Positions 1-8,075 are shown, counted from the first letter of the stretch. The stretch is 29,268 bases of DNA from JAVBLK01 sp031553565 (GCA_031553565.1 JAVBLK010000055.1:1-29268); one strand, 5' to 3'. Notes: a model not told the origin generated them from the letters alone. Made by a program: numbers and translations.

Positions 1-324
1 GTCAGCTTTTCCTATTCGCAGGCAATAAAGGCATGCGGAAACGCGGAAGCGCTCGCCATTCTTTGCGGCGAATTCTTAGAGAGCGGGCTGCATAAGAAAA
101 TCGAAAAGGCCTTTGCAAAAAAGGATTATACCGAGGCGGCGGCGCTCAACGCGGAATTGGGCGCATATGCAAAAAGGCTTGCGATGCCCGCGATATCGAC
201 CTATTCGGGCAGCATGGGGAAATGCTTGTCCCAGGGTAATTATGAATACGCCAATATGTATTTCCGCGACCTGTACGAAAATTGCGAAGGCGCGGCGGAG
301 ATACTCAAAAAGCTCATAGAATAA
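1..324 (+). CDS. C-terminal part of an Hpt-like helical protein (5' end outside window)
   Basis: Frame 1 is open from the first base to a TAA at 322-324, giving 107 residues with no start codon in view, so the gene enters from the left. The sequence is all-helical and lines up with the histidine-phosphotransfer (Hpt) four-helix bundle: an alternating helix EKAFAKKDYTEAAALN, then AELGAYAKRLAMPAI where Hpt proteins have the H-T-L-K-G-x-A-x-x-L-G motif, then two further amphipathic helices. In this alignment the phosphoacceptor His is Ala and the conserved Lys is Gly. If the alignment is right the domain cannot carry phosphate and would act as a docking or decoy module. The Hpt assignment is inference from a by-eye alignment; that the frame is coding is well supported by its length and codon pattern. 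Confidence 0.6.
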   Translation, partial: VSFSYSQAIKACGNAEALAILCGEFLESGLHKKIEKAFAKKDYTEAAALNAELGAYAKRLAMPAISTYSGSMGKCLSQGNYEYANMYFRDLYENCEGAAEILKKLIE

Positions 325-328
325 GGTT

Positions 329-1498
329 TTATTCCAGAAGCAGACAAATCGGTGTAATACCCCGCGGCCTTGCCGCGGAAGCCGCCGCAGGCGACGGGTC
401 CAGGGCTTGCCCTGGGGTATAATACCGATTTATTATATCCCTGTTCGCCCTTCTGGAAAACGAGGTCAATATATCGTAAGTTATCGTTCCGCAGCTTTCC
501 GCAAGACCGGCGGCCGTCACGGCTTCGTTTATAAGATACGCCGTCCCGCCTTTTTCAGCCGGCGGCGTAACGCCGGTAACGTCAGCCATAAGCAGATCCA
601 TACATACGTTGCCGATCACCGGACACAGCGCGCCGTTAACAGAAACCTTGCCCAGGTTAGAAAGCGCCCTCTTATATCCGTCGCCGTAGCCCGCCCTTAT
701 GACGGCGACAAGCGAGTCGCGCGAAAGCCTGTAATTATTGCCGTAGCCGATATATTCGCCCGCCGGAATGTTTTTCACCTGCACGATGCGGGTCGAAACC
801 GACATCGCGGGCTTAAGGTGAAGGCTTTCGCCCCTTGCGCCGCGCCCGAAGCCGTATATCGCAAGGCCCGCCCTGACCATTCCCATATGGTATTTTTTGT
901 CCGTTAAAAGCGCGCCGGAGTTTGCCGAGTGTATCGTAAGCCCTCCGTATTTTACGCGCCCGATACTTTTTTTTAAGGCTTTAAGCATTCCGCAAAACTG
1001 CGCATACTGGTATTCAAGATAGTCTATATTGCCGTCGGCGGTGGCGTAATGCGTAAACGCCCCGGATAATATCAGGCCGTTTTGCCGGGAAAAAGCTGTA
1101 AGGGTTCGTGCCAGCCCTTTCCTGTCCGACAGCCCCAAACGGTTCATCCCCGTATCAAGCTTGATATGCGCGTATGCCGGCATCCCCAGCTTCTTTGCCG
1201 CCGCGCCCAAAACCTCCGCATCTTCCGCGTCCAGCGCCGTGCTTACGACGCCGGTCCTTATCAGGCTTTCGGCGTATTCCTTTTGCAGGCCGCCCACGAT
1301 AAGTATACCGTTTTCTATCCCTGCCGCGCGCAAAGTCAGCGCCTCCTCGGCGGTAGCCGTCCCGAACAGGAGCAGGTCCCGCCTGCCGGTATTTCCCGCC
1401 TCGATAGACAATATGCGCGCAACGTCCGTAAGGCCGTGGCCGTAGCCGTCCGCCTTTACCATTACGCAGACCGCGCCGTTGTTTGTCACTTGCGACAC
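329..1498 (-). CDS. alr: Alanine racemase with abnormal N- and C-terminal ends
   Basis: PLP-dependent interconversion of L- and D-alanine for peptidoglycan, cytosolic. The PLP-lysine motif MVKADGYGHG is near residues 13-22 and the second-domain signature AGYGDGYKRALSN plus PVIGNVCMDL is present, so identity is secure. The given start is GTG at 1498, but the same frame continues upstream without a stop to 1567 and encodes the expected first strand and helix (ITVDAAALVYNYNAV); no ATG/GTG/TTG precedes that segment in frame. An ATG at 1575 lies in another frame and would join it only through a one-base shift. At the other end the racemase fold should stop around RRANRDIINR; the remaining residues (YYTPGQALDPSPAAAS and on) are translation of the repeat at 345-439. 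Either this is a working enzyme with an appended tail, or a decaying copy. The Alr family call is firm; functionality is uncertain. Confidence 0.85.
   Translation of the reverse strand: MSQVTNNGAVCVMVKADGYGHGLTDVARILSIEAGNTGRRDLLLFGTATAEEALTLRAAGIENGILIVGGLQKEYAESLIRTGVVSTALDAEDAEVLGAAAKKLGMPAYAHIKLDTGMNRLGLSDRKGLARTLTAFSRQNGLILSGAFTHYATADGNIDYLEYQYAQFCGMLKALKKSIGRVKYGGLTIHSANSGALLTDKKYHMGMVRAGLAIYGFGRGARGESLHLKPAMSVSTRIVQVKNIPAGEYIGYGNNYRLSRDSLVAVIRAGYGDGYKRALSNLGKVSVNGALCPVIGNVCMDLLMADVTGVTPPAEKGGTAYLINEAVTAAGLAESCGTITYDILTSFSRRANRDIINRYYTPGQALDPSPAAASAARPRGITPICLLLE
345..439. repeat. AATCGGT-ended hairpin repeat, copy 1 (inside the 3' end of alr)
   Basis: A 95-bp element with inverted ends: CAAATCGGTGTAATACCC at 345-362 and, on the other strand, AAATCGGTATTATACCCC at 415-432, continuing to GATATAATAAATCGG. 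Inside are two hairpins, CCGCGGCCTTGCCGCGG (363-379) and CCAGGGCTTGCCCTGG (about 402-417). A second copy in opposite orientation lies at 29122-29233 and shares both ends and the CCAGGGC hairpin but has a different other hairpin. The element lies within the reading frame of the alanine racemase and supplies its last ~35 codons. No transposase is present; this is a non-autonomous, MITE- or REP-like repeat. Confidence 0.75.
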
Positions 1499-1575
1499 TG
1501 CGTTATAATTGTATACAAGCGCCGCCGCGTCAACCGTTATTCTAAGGTCGATATGCCGTCCCCGCCTTTACGCAT
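1499..1575 (-). other. Probable displaced 5' end of alr (frameshift or non-canonical start)
   Basis: On the minus strand an ATG at 1573-1575 opens MRKGGDGISTLE and stops after twelve codons. The racemase frame, read from 1567, runs RRGRHIDLRITVDAAALVY straight into the GTG at 1498. Splicing the two with a one-base shift near 1541-1550 gives MRKGGDGIST-RITVDAAALV, a normal racemase beginning. This may be a sequencing deletion, a genuine frameshift mutation, or a start at a rare codon such as ATC or ATA. No good Shine-Dalgarno site precedes the ATG. Confidence 0.5.
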
Positions 1576-1650
1576 TGGCGGCTTCACCGTAAAAAACCGG
1601 ACTGAAGGCCGTCAAGCAATCGTGCGGCAAGGCTTTTACAGGCATATTAA

Positions 1651-1808
1651 GGAAACAATGAATAAATGAGGTGAATTTAAAGCAAGTATTTTTCAGTATG
1701 AAAACGGCTTGTTTTTGCAGCAAATAGTAGAACTATTTGCAAAAGAAGAAGACGTTTTCAGGCGAAAAAGACGCCGCTGTAAATTTAACTTAATTTTTCA
1801 GTGGTTCC
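1651..1808. mobile_element. GGAAC-ended long-hairpin element (MITE-like), copy 1, flanked by TTAA
   Basis: The 158-bp segment is one long imperfect inverted repeat. The left end GGAAACAATGAATAAATG and the right end, read on the other strand, GGAACCACTGAAAAATTA match, and the match continues inward through AATTTA, TTTTTC and GAAAACG to a perfect core GCAAATAG-TAGAA-CTATTTGC at 1720-1740. TTAA lies directly outside both ends (1647-1650 and 1809-1812) and could be a target duplication. The right-hand TTAA carries the stop codon of the ACT gene. Too short to code for a transposase. A second, partly diverged copy is at 22384-22510, and related ends occur at 24937-24953 and 28950. Confidence 0.75.
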
Positions 1809-2222
1809 TTAAATATTTTCCAGAAGCTTTACGCCGTGCGCTTTAAGCACCTCTGACGCGTTTTTATCGTCCCCGACCCTGAAAAGGATTACCGCTCTCT
1901 TATCATTTGTATGAGCGAACGAGTACAAATATTCGATGTCCACGCCGTTGTCGTCCAGCGTTTTGAGGACGTACGCAAGGCCGCCCGGCTTGTCCGGCAC
2001 CTCGACGCCGATAAGGCGGTTGGTCGTCACCGTAAAGCCGTGCTCTTTCAATACCCGCGCGGCGGCGGCGTTGTCGCTGGTCACCGCCCTAAGTATGCCG
2101 AAATCGTTGGTATCGGCGATCGACATTGTCCTAAGGTCGATCCCGGCGTCTCCCAGCACCTTGGTAAGCTCCTGCAAGCGCCCTTTTCTGTTCTCGATAA
2201 AGACTGCGATCTGTTCCACCAT
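1809..2222 (-). CDS. Tandem ACT-domain protein of the PaaK neighbourhood
   Basis: 137 residues containing two ACT domains, roughly 1-66 (EQIAVFIENRKGRLQELTKV) and 67-137 (IGVEVPDKPGGLAYVLKTL). Each has the beta-alpha-beta pattern and a Gly/Asn-rich turn where ACT domains bind an amino acid. There is no catalytic domain, so it is a stand-alone regulator or sensor, probably of aromatic amino acids given its partners. It is the last gene after paaK-2, iorA, iorB and paaK-1, 45 bp behind the second ligase. A strong AAGGAGG lies at 2231-2237, 8 bases before the ATG. The stop codon TAA falls in the TTAA that borders the hairpin element at 1651-1808. The family is known to sit beside phenylacetate-CoA ligases in anaerobes; its exact function is not established. 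Confidence 0.88.
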   Translation of the reverse strand: MVEQIAVFIENRKGRLQELTKVLGDAGIDLRTMSIADTNDFGILRAVTSDNAAAARVLKEHGFTVTTNRLIGVEVPDKPGGLAYVLKTLDDNGVDIEYLYSFAHTNDKRAVILFRVGDDKNASEVLKAHGVKLLENI

Positions 2223-2267
2223 ATATAATACCTCCTTAATGCCGGTTATAGACTGTATACGTAAGGC

Positions 2268-3590
2268 CTATCCCTTATTTCTCTTGTCGATCACGCGTAC
2301 CGCCTTGCCCTCGCTCCTTGGTATCGACCGCGGCTCGACCAATTTTACCGCCGCGGACAGGCCCAGAGTATCATGGATCTTATGTTCCAGTACGCCGCGC
2401 AGGCGTTCGATATTTCTTACGGTATCGCTGAACATCTGCTCGTTGAGCTCGATGTGGACCTCCATAACGTCCATCGTGCCGGCGCTTGCGACATGTATCT
2501 GATAATGCGGCGAAACCTCGGGCATAGACATAAGCACCGCCTCGATCTGCGACGGGAACACGTTGACGCCGCGGATGATCAGCATATCGTCGCTGCGACC
2601 TAAGAGCTTGCCCATCCTTACGTGCGTCCTGCCGCATCTGCACGGGCGGCGGTCCAGCGAGCATAAGTCCTTTGTGCGGTACCGTAAAAGGGGCAGCCCC
2701 TCCTTTGTGATAGTGGTGAACACCAGCTCCCCGACCCTGCCGTTATCGGTTATCGGCTCCAGGGTTTTAGGGTCGACTATTTCCGGGATAAAGTGATCCT
2801 CCCATACATGCAGCCCGTTTTGATATTTGCAGTCTATCGATACGCCCGGCCCCATGATCTCGGACAAGCCGTAGATATCGTGGGCGCGTATCCCCAGATT
2901 TTTCTCTATGTTATTACGCATTTCCTCCGTACACGGCTCGGCGCCGAAAACGCCCGATTTCAAGGCTATGTCAGTCGGCTTGATCCCCTGCCGGCCCATC
3001 TCGTCGGCAAGGTAACAGGCGTAGGACGGCGTACAGCACAGCACGTCGGCGCGAAAATCCATAATAAAGGTTATCTGCCGCGCGGTATTGCCGCTGGAGG
3101 CCGGTACTACCGCCGCCCCAAGTGTTTCGGCGCCCATATGCATCCCCAACCCGCCGGTGAACATCCCGTAGCCGTAGGCGATGTGTATCACGTCGTCTTT
3201 TGTCGCGCCCGCGGTGACAAGGCACCGCGCCGCCAGCCCGCCCCAAATTTTAAGGTCGCTTTCCGTGTACCCGACAACCGTCATTTTGCCGGTCGTGCCG
3301 CTGGAAGCATGGATCCTTGCCAGCTCTTTGCGCGGCACCGCAAACAATCCGAAAGGATAGTTATCGCGCAGATCCGTCTTGTCGTTAAAAGGCAGCTTAT
3401 AAAGATCGGCAACCGACTTTATATCAGACGGCTTCAGCTTTAAAGCATCCATCTTCGCGCGGTACGGCCCGACGTTTTCATAGACGTATTTCACCGTCCT
3501 TACCAGCCGCTCCGACTGCAGCGCGTCTATTTCTGCGCGCGGCATTGTTTCAGCCGCCTTATCGTAATAGCATTCTTCGATTTTTTCCAT
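2268..3590 (-). CDS. paaK: Phenylacetate-CoA ligase family protein (first of two, distal copy)
   Basis: Adenylate-forming ligase, 440 residues, normal length for PaaK. It activates an aryl-acetate (phenylacetate, indoleacetate or hydroxyphenylacetate) with ATP to the CoA thioester, or runs in reverse. Visible motifs: P-loop SSGTTGK at 96-102, the YGLSEIMGPG motif near 240-249, YRTKD at 304-308, and GRSDDMLIIRGVNVFP at 331-346. A CRCGRTH cluster at 317-323 is typical of the family. It starts 29 bp downstream of iorB and precedes the ACT gene by 45 bp, so it is co-transcribed. It is clearly paralogous to the copy at 6036-7337 but differs throughout, including the active-site surroundings, which suggests distinct substrates rather than a recent duplication. 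The substrate cannot be read from sequence. Confidence 0.93.
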   Translation of the reverse strand: MEKIEECYYDKAAETMPRAEIDALQSERLVRTVKYVYENVGPYRAKMDALKLKPSDIKSVADLYKLPFNDKTDLRDNYPFGLFAVPRKELARIHASSGTTGKMTVVGYTESDLKIWGGLAARCLVTAGATKDDVIHIAYGYGMFTGGLGMHMGAETLGAAVVPASSGNTARQITFIMDFRADVLCCTPSYACYLADEMGRQGIKPTDIALKSGVFGAEPCTEEMRNNIEKNLGIRAHDIYGLSEIMGPGVSIDCKYQNGLHVWEDHFIPEIVDPKTLEPITDNGRVGELVFTTITKEGLPLLRYRTKDLCSLDRRPCRCGRTHVRMGKLLGRSDDMLIIRGVNVFPSQIEAVLMSMPEVSPHYQIHVASAGTMDVMEVHIELNEQMFSDTVRNIERLRGVLEHKIHDTLGLSAAVKLVEPRSIPRSEGKAVRVIDKRNKG

Positions 3591-3619
3591 TACTGCATTC
3601 CCTGAAATCGTTGATTTAT

Positions 3620-4201
3620 TTACTGTGCGTAACCTGATAAGAGCGCGTTTAAGTTGACCGCGAACGCCTTTTGCGGCACCGTCATTTCCAGCGCATTTTT
3701 CATGATCTCGATATCCAGCCCCAGCCTTTTGGTAAGCGCGCCCACCATGACCGTGTTCCCGGCCTTTACCGTTCCGGCGTCTTTCGCCAGCTTTAATGCG
3801 TCCAGAGTATATACATTTTTTGTCGCGGCTTTCAATTTATCTATAGTATCGGCAGGATATACCGCCGCGCCGGAGGCGACTGACGAGGGCAGCCACTTCT
3901 GTATATTAGTGATTATATAGCCGTCTTTTTTTATCATATATGAATAGCGGAGCGCCTCCAGCTGTTCAAAAGCCAGCAGCGCGTCGGCAGTCCCCTCGGC
4001 AATTATCGGCGAAAAGATCTTTTTGCCCGCCCTGACATGCGTTACGACGCTGCCGCCGCGTTGCGCCATACCGTGAACCTCGGACAGCTTGCAGTCCATG
4101 CCGCAAAGCCGGGCATAATTCCCCAGAATACGCGAAGCGAACAACGTCCCCTGCCCGCCGACCCCGGCGATAAAGATGTTCAACGTACCGTTTTTATCCA
4201 T
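3620..4201 (-). CDS. iorB: Indolepyruvate oxidoreductase, beta (gamma-type) subunit
   Basis: 193 residues of the pyruvate/ketoisovalerate oxidoreductase catalytic-gamma fold. Motifs are GVGGQGTL at 13-20 and EVHGMAQRGGSV at 41-52, both diagnostic of IorB. It pairs with IorA in the cytosolic oxidation of arylpyruvates: arylpyruvate + CoA + oxidised ferredoxin to arylacetyl-CoA + CO2 + reduced ferredoxin, reversible. It follows iorA by 45 bp and precedes paaK-1 by 29 bp in the same strand. The only upstream purine tract is a weak AAGAAGAAAG, so it may depend on translation coming from iorA. Confidence 0.95.
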   Translation of the reverse strand: MDKNGTLNIFIAGVGGQGTLFASRILGNYARLCGMDCKLSEVHGMAQRGGSVVTHVRAGKKIFSPIIAEGTADALLAFEQLEALRYSYMIKKDGYIITNIQKWLPSSVASGAAVYPADTIDKLKAATKNVYTLDALKLAKDAGTVKAGNTVMVGALTKRLGLDIEIMKNALEMTVPQKAFAVNLNALLSGYAQ

Positions 4202-4246
4202 AGCTTTCTTCTTTATTCCTTACATACTGCCGCTGTCCGCGGCGCA

Positions 4247-5986
4247 TTATTCGCGAACGATCGCGCCGAACCTGCACAGCTTCTGGCAGACGGCGCAGCC
4301 TGTGCACTGCTCACTCGTTATGACCGCATGGCCGCTCTCCGCCTTGTTCAATGCGGGGCAGCCTATTTTAAGGCACAAACCGCAGCGCGTGCATTTCCCG
4401 TTTACATATAGCGGCTTTTCATGCTCCTTTACGATCAGCGCGCAGGGGCCGCGCGTAATGATGACCGAGACGCCCGGTGCCGCAAGCCCGGCTTTCAGCG
4501 CCTGCTCCACCGCGCCGATATCGAAAGCGTTGACGACCGAAAGGTTTTTGACGCCGCACGCCCTTACCACTTCCTCTAAGGAAAGCTTGTAAGTATCCGT
4601 TTCCTTCAAGGTCTTGCCGGTCGCCGGATGCTGCTGATGCCCCGTCATGCCCGTCGTCGAGTTGTCCATAATGACCAGCTTGGTATTAAGCCCGTTATAC
4701 ACCGCGTCTATAAGCCCCGTGATGCCGCTGTGTATAAAGGTCGAATCGCCTATTACGGCGACAGTGCTTTTGCTTGCCTCCGCGCCGCGCGCCTTTTCAA
4801 AGCCTATCGCCATCCCAAGGCTCGCGCCCATGCAGAGGACGGTATCGACCGAGGAAAGCGGCGAAAGCGCGCCCAGGGTGTAACAGCCGATATCGCCCAT
4901 GACGGTCAGCTTTAATTTAGCCATGATATGGAACACACCGCGGTGCGGGCAGCCGGCGCAAAGTACCGGCGGCCGCTGCGGCAGCGTCATATCCTCGGCG
5001 GGCGCGGGCTTGATATTGAGCAGCTTTTCGCGTATGATATTGACGGATAATTCGGATTGCTTGGAAAAATACTTCTTGCCCTCGCACATAATGCCGTGGG
5101 CCTTTAACTGCATTTCAATGAACGGCTCCAGCTCTTCAGCGACAACAAGCTTCTTGACCTTTTTAGAAAAAGCGCGTATCGCGTCCACCGGCAGCGGGAA
5201 AACTGTGCCTGCCTTAAAGACCGACGCCTCGGGCAGCGCTTCCTTAACGTACTGATAGACCGCGCCCGCGCACACAATGCCAAGCTCCGCGCCCGCAAGC
5301 TCCTCGCGGTTGATATCCATAGAATTAACGTCGGCGGCGATCCTGTCCATGCGCTGCTCGACAACGACGTGCCGCTTTTTGGCAATGCCCGGCATCATAA
5401 CATATTTTGCGATATTTTTCGCATACGGCTTCAAGGCGTAATCCTGCCGCACGTTTTCTGTAAGCGCGCTTTGACTGTGCGCAACGCGCGTGCACATCCT
5501 GAGGAGTACCGGCGTATCGTATTTTTCGGACAGCTCGAACGCCAGCCCGGTAAAATCCTTGGCCTCCTGGGTATCGGACGGCTCCAGCATCGGCACGTGC
5601 GCGGCCCTTGCGTAAAACCGCGAATCCTGCTCATTTTGGGAGCTGAACATCCCCGGGTCGTCGGCGACAACAACTACAAGCCCGCCGCTTACGCCCGTGT
5701 AGCTTGCGGTAAACAAGGGGTCGGCGGCGACGTTCAGCCCGACGTGCTTCATGCAGACGATCGCCCTTGCCCCGCCTATCGACGCGCCCACGCCGACCTC
5801 CAGCGCGACCTTCTCGTTCGGCGACCATTCGGCGTTTATTTCAGGGTATTTCGAGATAAGCTCGGTTATCTCGGTGCTGGGCGTACCCGGATACGCCGAC
5901 GCAACGGTACAGCCTGCCTCATACGCGCCCCGCGCCACGCCGTAATTGCCTAAGCGTAATTTTGCGTTGTTATTGATCTCGCTCAT
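4247..5986 (-). CDS. iorA: Indolepyruvate:ferredoxin oxidoreductase, alpha subunit
   Basis: 579 residues, full length. The N-terminal pyrimidine-binding region carries YPGTPSTEI at 32-40; a CAGCPHRG motif is at 343-350; the TPP-binding module spans MGDIGCYTLG (363-372) and the GDSTF motif (413-417). The C-terminus holds two [4Fe-4S] clusters: C532, C535, C538, C543 and C561, C564, C567, C571. This is the standard IorA arrangement. With IorB it oxidatively decarboxylates indole-, phenyl- or hydroxyphenylpyruvate from transaminated aromatic amino acids, or runs backwards to make them. It is flanked on both sides by phenylacetate-CoA ligases, which handle the arylacetyl-CoA product. Confidence 0.97.
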   Translation of the reverse strand: MSEINNNAKLRLGNYGVARGAYEAGCTVASAYPGTPSTEITELISKYPEINAEWSPNEKVALEVGVGASIGGARAIVCMKHVGLNVAADPLFTASYTGVSGGLVVVVADDPGMFSSQNEQDSRFYARAAHVPMLEPSDTQEAKDFTGLAFELSEKYDTPVLLRMCTRVAHSQSALTENVRQDYALKPYAKNIAKYVMMPGIAKKRHVVVEQRMDRIAADVNSMDINREELAGAELGIVCAGAVYQYVKEALPEASVFKAGTVFPLPVDAIRAFSKKVKKLVVAEELEPFIEMQLKAHGIMCEGKKYFSKQSELSVNIIREKLLNIKPAPAEDMTLPQRPPVLCAGCPHRGVFHIMAKLKLTVMGDIGCYTLGALSPLSSVDTVLCMGASLGMAIGFEKARGAEASKSTVAVIGDSTFIHSGITGLIDAVYNGLNTKLVIMDNSTTGMTGHQQHPATGKTLKETDTYKLSLEEVVRACGVKNLSVVNAFDIGAVEQALKAGLAAPGVSVIITRGPCALIVKEHEKPLYVNGKCTRCGLCLKIGCPALNKAESGHAVITSEQCTGCAVCQKLCRFGAIVRE

Positions 5987-6035
5987 AAATTGTTTTTCCT
6001 GCTTTATGTAAAATTTTTAAGGCTTGGATATAGTA

Positions 6036-7337
6036 TTATTTATTCCTGAGGTCCTTGACCCGCTGAGCCTTGCCCTCGAACCTCTTTAATGTCAGCGGCT
6101 CGACCAGCTTTATTTTGGCGTCGATCTGCAATACGCTGCGTATCTTGTTAGCGACGCGGCACCTCAGCGCCTCCAGCTGCCGGATGTTTTCCAGTAGGCT
6201 GCCGTCCACGACCTCGACAAGTATCTCGATCTCGTCCATATGGTTTTGGCGCGTCACCGTTATCTCGTAATGGTTGCCGACGTCGGGCATCTCAAGCAGC
6301 ACGCTCTCGATCTGCGACGGGAATACATTGACGCCCTTGATGATCAGCATATCGTCCGTGCGCCCCTTGATCTTTTCCATCCGCGCGTGCGTCCTGCCGC
6401 ACTTGCACGGCTCGTATATAAGCCGCGTTATATCCTTGGTACGGTAGCGTATCACCGGTATCCCCTGCTTGGTAATAGTCGTTATGACCAGCTCGCCCCA
6501 CTCGCCCTCGCGGACGGGCTTAAGCGTGTCGGGATCCAGGATCTCCGGATAGAAGTGGTCCTCGGCAATGTGCATGCCGCACTTATAGAAGCATTCGCCC
6601 GAAACGCCCGGCCCCATGATCTCGGACAAGCCATAGTTGTCGTTGGTATGTATCCCGAACAAATCGGAGATCTGATTATGCATTTCGGCGGTGCTTGCCT
6701 CCGCGCCGAAGAAGCCCAGTCTGAGCGCCAGTTCCTCGCGCTTTATACCGCATTTATTGAGGCTCTCGCCAAGGTACAGCGCGTATGAGGGCGTAGAGAC
6801 CAGCGCCGTGGCGCGTAGGTCCTTCATCATATGAATTTGCCTCTCCGTATTACCGCTGCTGATGGGTATGACGGTCGCGCCGATTTTCTCCCATCCGTAG
6901 TGTAATCCCAGCGCGCCGGTGAACAGCCCGTACCCGAACGATATCTGCACGATGTCGTCCTTTGTGCCGCCGCACGAGACCAAAAACCGCGCCACACAAT
7001 CGCTCCAAATATCCAGGTCGCCTTTTGTGTACCCCACCACGATCGGTTTTCCGGTCGTGCCGCTGGACGCATGTATACGCACGATATCGCTCATCGGCGC
7101 GGTAAACAGGCCGTAGGGGAAATTGTCGCGGAAGTCTTCCTTGACCGTAAACGGCAGGCACGTGATGTCGTCCGGCGATTTTATCATGGACGGCTTTACG
7201 CCCGCGGCGTCAAATTTTTTGCGGTATACAGGGTTGTTCTCATAGACTTTCGAAACGGTTTTTTTAAGCCGTTCCAGCTGCAGCGCCTTAATTTCCTTGC
7301 GCGGCATCGCCTCGAATTCCCGGTTGAACATTTCCAT
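6036..7337 (-). CDS. paaK: Phenylacetate-CoA ligase family protein (second of two, proximal copy)
   Basis: 433 residues with P-loop SSGTTGKP at 91-98, NYGLSEIMGPG at 233-243, a CKCGRTHARM stretch and GRTDDMLIIKGVNVFP. Same reaction class as the ligase at 2268-3590: aryl-acid + ATP + CoA to aryl-CoA + AMP + PPi. It sits 49 bp upstream of iorA and 69 bp downstream of plsC. A GAGGA site lies about ten bases before the ATG. The 69-bp gap contains a six-pair hairpin (7366-7387) without a U-run, so I read it as an intra-operon structure rather than a terminator, and see no separate promoter for this gene. Which of the two ligases serves which acid is unknown. Confidence 0.93.
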   Translation of the reverse strand: MEMFNREFEAMPRKEIKALQLERLKKTVSKVYENNPVYRKKFDAAGVKPSMIKSPDDITCLPFTVKEDFRDNFPYGLFTAPMSDIVRIHASSGTTGKPIVVGYTKGDLDIWSDCVARFLVSCGGTKDDIVQISFGYGLFTGALGLHYGWEKIGATVIPISSGNTERQIHMMKDLRATALVSTPSYALYLGESLNKCGIKREELALRLGFFGAEASTAEMHNQISDLFGIHTNDNYGLSEIMGPGVSGECFYKCGMHIAEDHFYPEILDPDTLKPVREGEWGELVITTITKQGIPVIRYRTKDITRLIYEPCKCGRTHARMEKIKGRTDDMLIIKGVNVFPSQIESVLLEMPDVGNHYEITVTRQNHMDEIEILVEVVDGSLLENIRQLEALRCRVANKIRSVLQIDAKIKLVEPLTLKRFEGKAQRVKDLRNK

Positions 7338-7365
7338 TGTGCTTTTTCCTCGGTTCGTTTTTATG

Positions 7366-7387
7366 GCCGGGCTGCGTAAGTCCCGGC
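7366..7387 (-). other. Small hairpin between plsC and paaK-2
   Basis: GCCGGG and CCCGGC pair around a ten-base loop. On the minus strand the next bases are CATAAAAACG, with no U-run, so it is a poor intrinsic terminator. It could stabilise an mRNA end or partly reduce read-through between the lipid/nucleotide genes and the aryl-acid genes. Confidence 0.4.
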
Positions 7388-7406
7388 TGCCTTGAATATC
7401 GTCAGG

Positions 7407-8072
7407 CTATTTTTCTTCGGCAGAATGTTTTGCACAGTAACTTTTATATAAGCGCGGACGCTTTGCTTTCAGCCATTCATTGAGCTCGCCGCGCGCCTTT
7501 TCCATCTTTTCAGACAGAAGTGCGTTCGCAGCTGCCTTTTCGATATGTCCCATCTTCAAGCCCTTGTAAGCGTCCAGTGTAAACGGTCGGCCGTAATATA
7601 CATAATTACGCCTGAAAAGCTTATGCCGGCGCCATATAATGACCGGCGTTATCGGGCTGCCGGTCTTTATCGCGAACATTATTGCGCCGGATTTAAGCTC
7701 CTGCATCTCGCCTTCGTCCTGCTTGTTGCGCGTCCCCTCAGGAAATATGACCAGAACCTTGTCGTCCTTCAATATCTTCAGTATTTTTTTGACCGCGGCA
7801 ACGTCAGCCGTACCGCGCTCTACCAGGACCGAGCCGGCCGCGGGGATGATCGGGCCGAGCACGGGCACGCGCTGCAGCTCCTTCTTTGCGATAAAGTGCA
7901 GCATGCGCCGCGTATGCACCGCAATGATCACAGGATCGATCAGCGCCAGATGGTTGCACGCGATTATCGACCGCTTCTGCGGGATGTTTTTTTTGTTGAT
8001 AACTTTTGCCGGGAAAAGCAGCCTGAACGGCAAAAACACCAACGACCATACAAGGTAATAAAGAAACGCCAT
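7407..8072 (-). CDS. plsC: 1-acyl-sn-glycerol-3-phosphate acyltransferase
   Basis: 221 residues. The acyltransferase motif H-x4-D is at 41-46 (NHLALID) and FPEGTR is at 110-115; a hydrophobic first 20 residues act as membrane anchor. It adds the second acyl chain to lysophosphatidic acid at the inner face of the membrane. It starts 3 bp after the cmk stop codon, with a GGGGA just before the ATG, so the two are translationally close. The pairing cmk-plsC is frequent in Clostridia, where ispH often follows; here paaK-2 follows instead. Confidence 0.93.
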   Translation of the reverse strand: MAFLYYLVWSLVFLPFRLLFPAKVINKKNIPQKRSIIACNHLALIDPVIIAVHTRRMLHFIAKKELQRVPVLGPIIPAAGSVLVERGTADVAAVKKILKILKDDKVLVIFPEGTRNKQDEGEMQELKSGAIMFAIKTGSPITPVIIWRRHKLFRRNYVYYGRPFTLDAYKGLKMGHIEKAAANALLSEKMEKARGELNEWLKAKRPRLYKSYCAKHSAEEK

Positions 8073-8075
8073 GCT

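Noticed and set aside
407..907. Several long plus-strand frames opposite alr, paaK, iorA and pflB
   Set aside because: They are antisense shadows in GC-rich coding DNA with no start signals, and the minus-strand genes are unambiguous.
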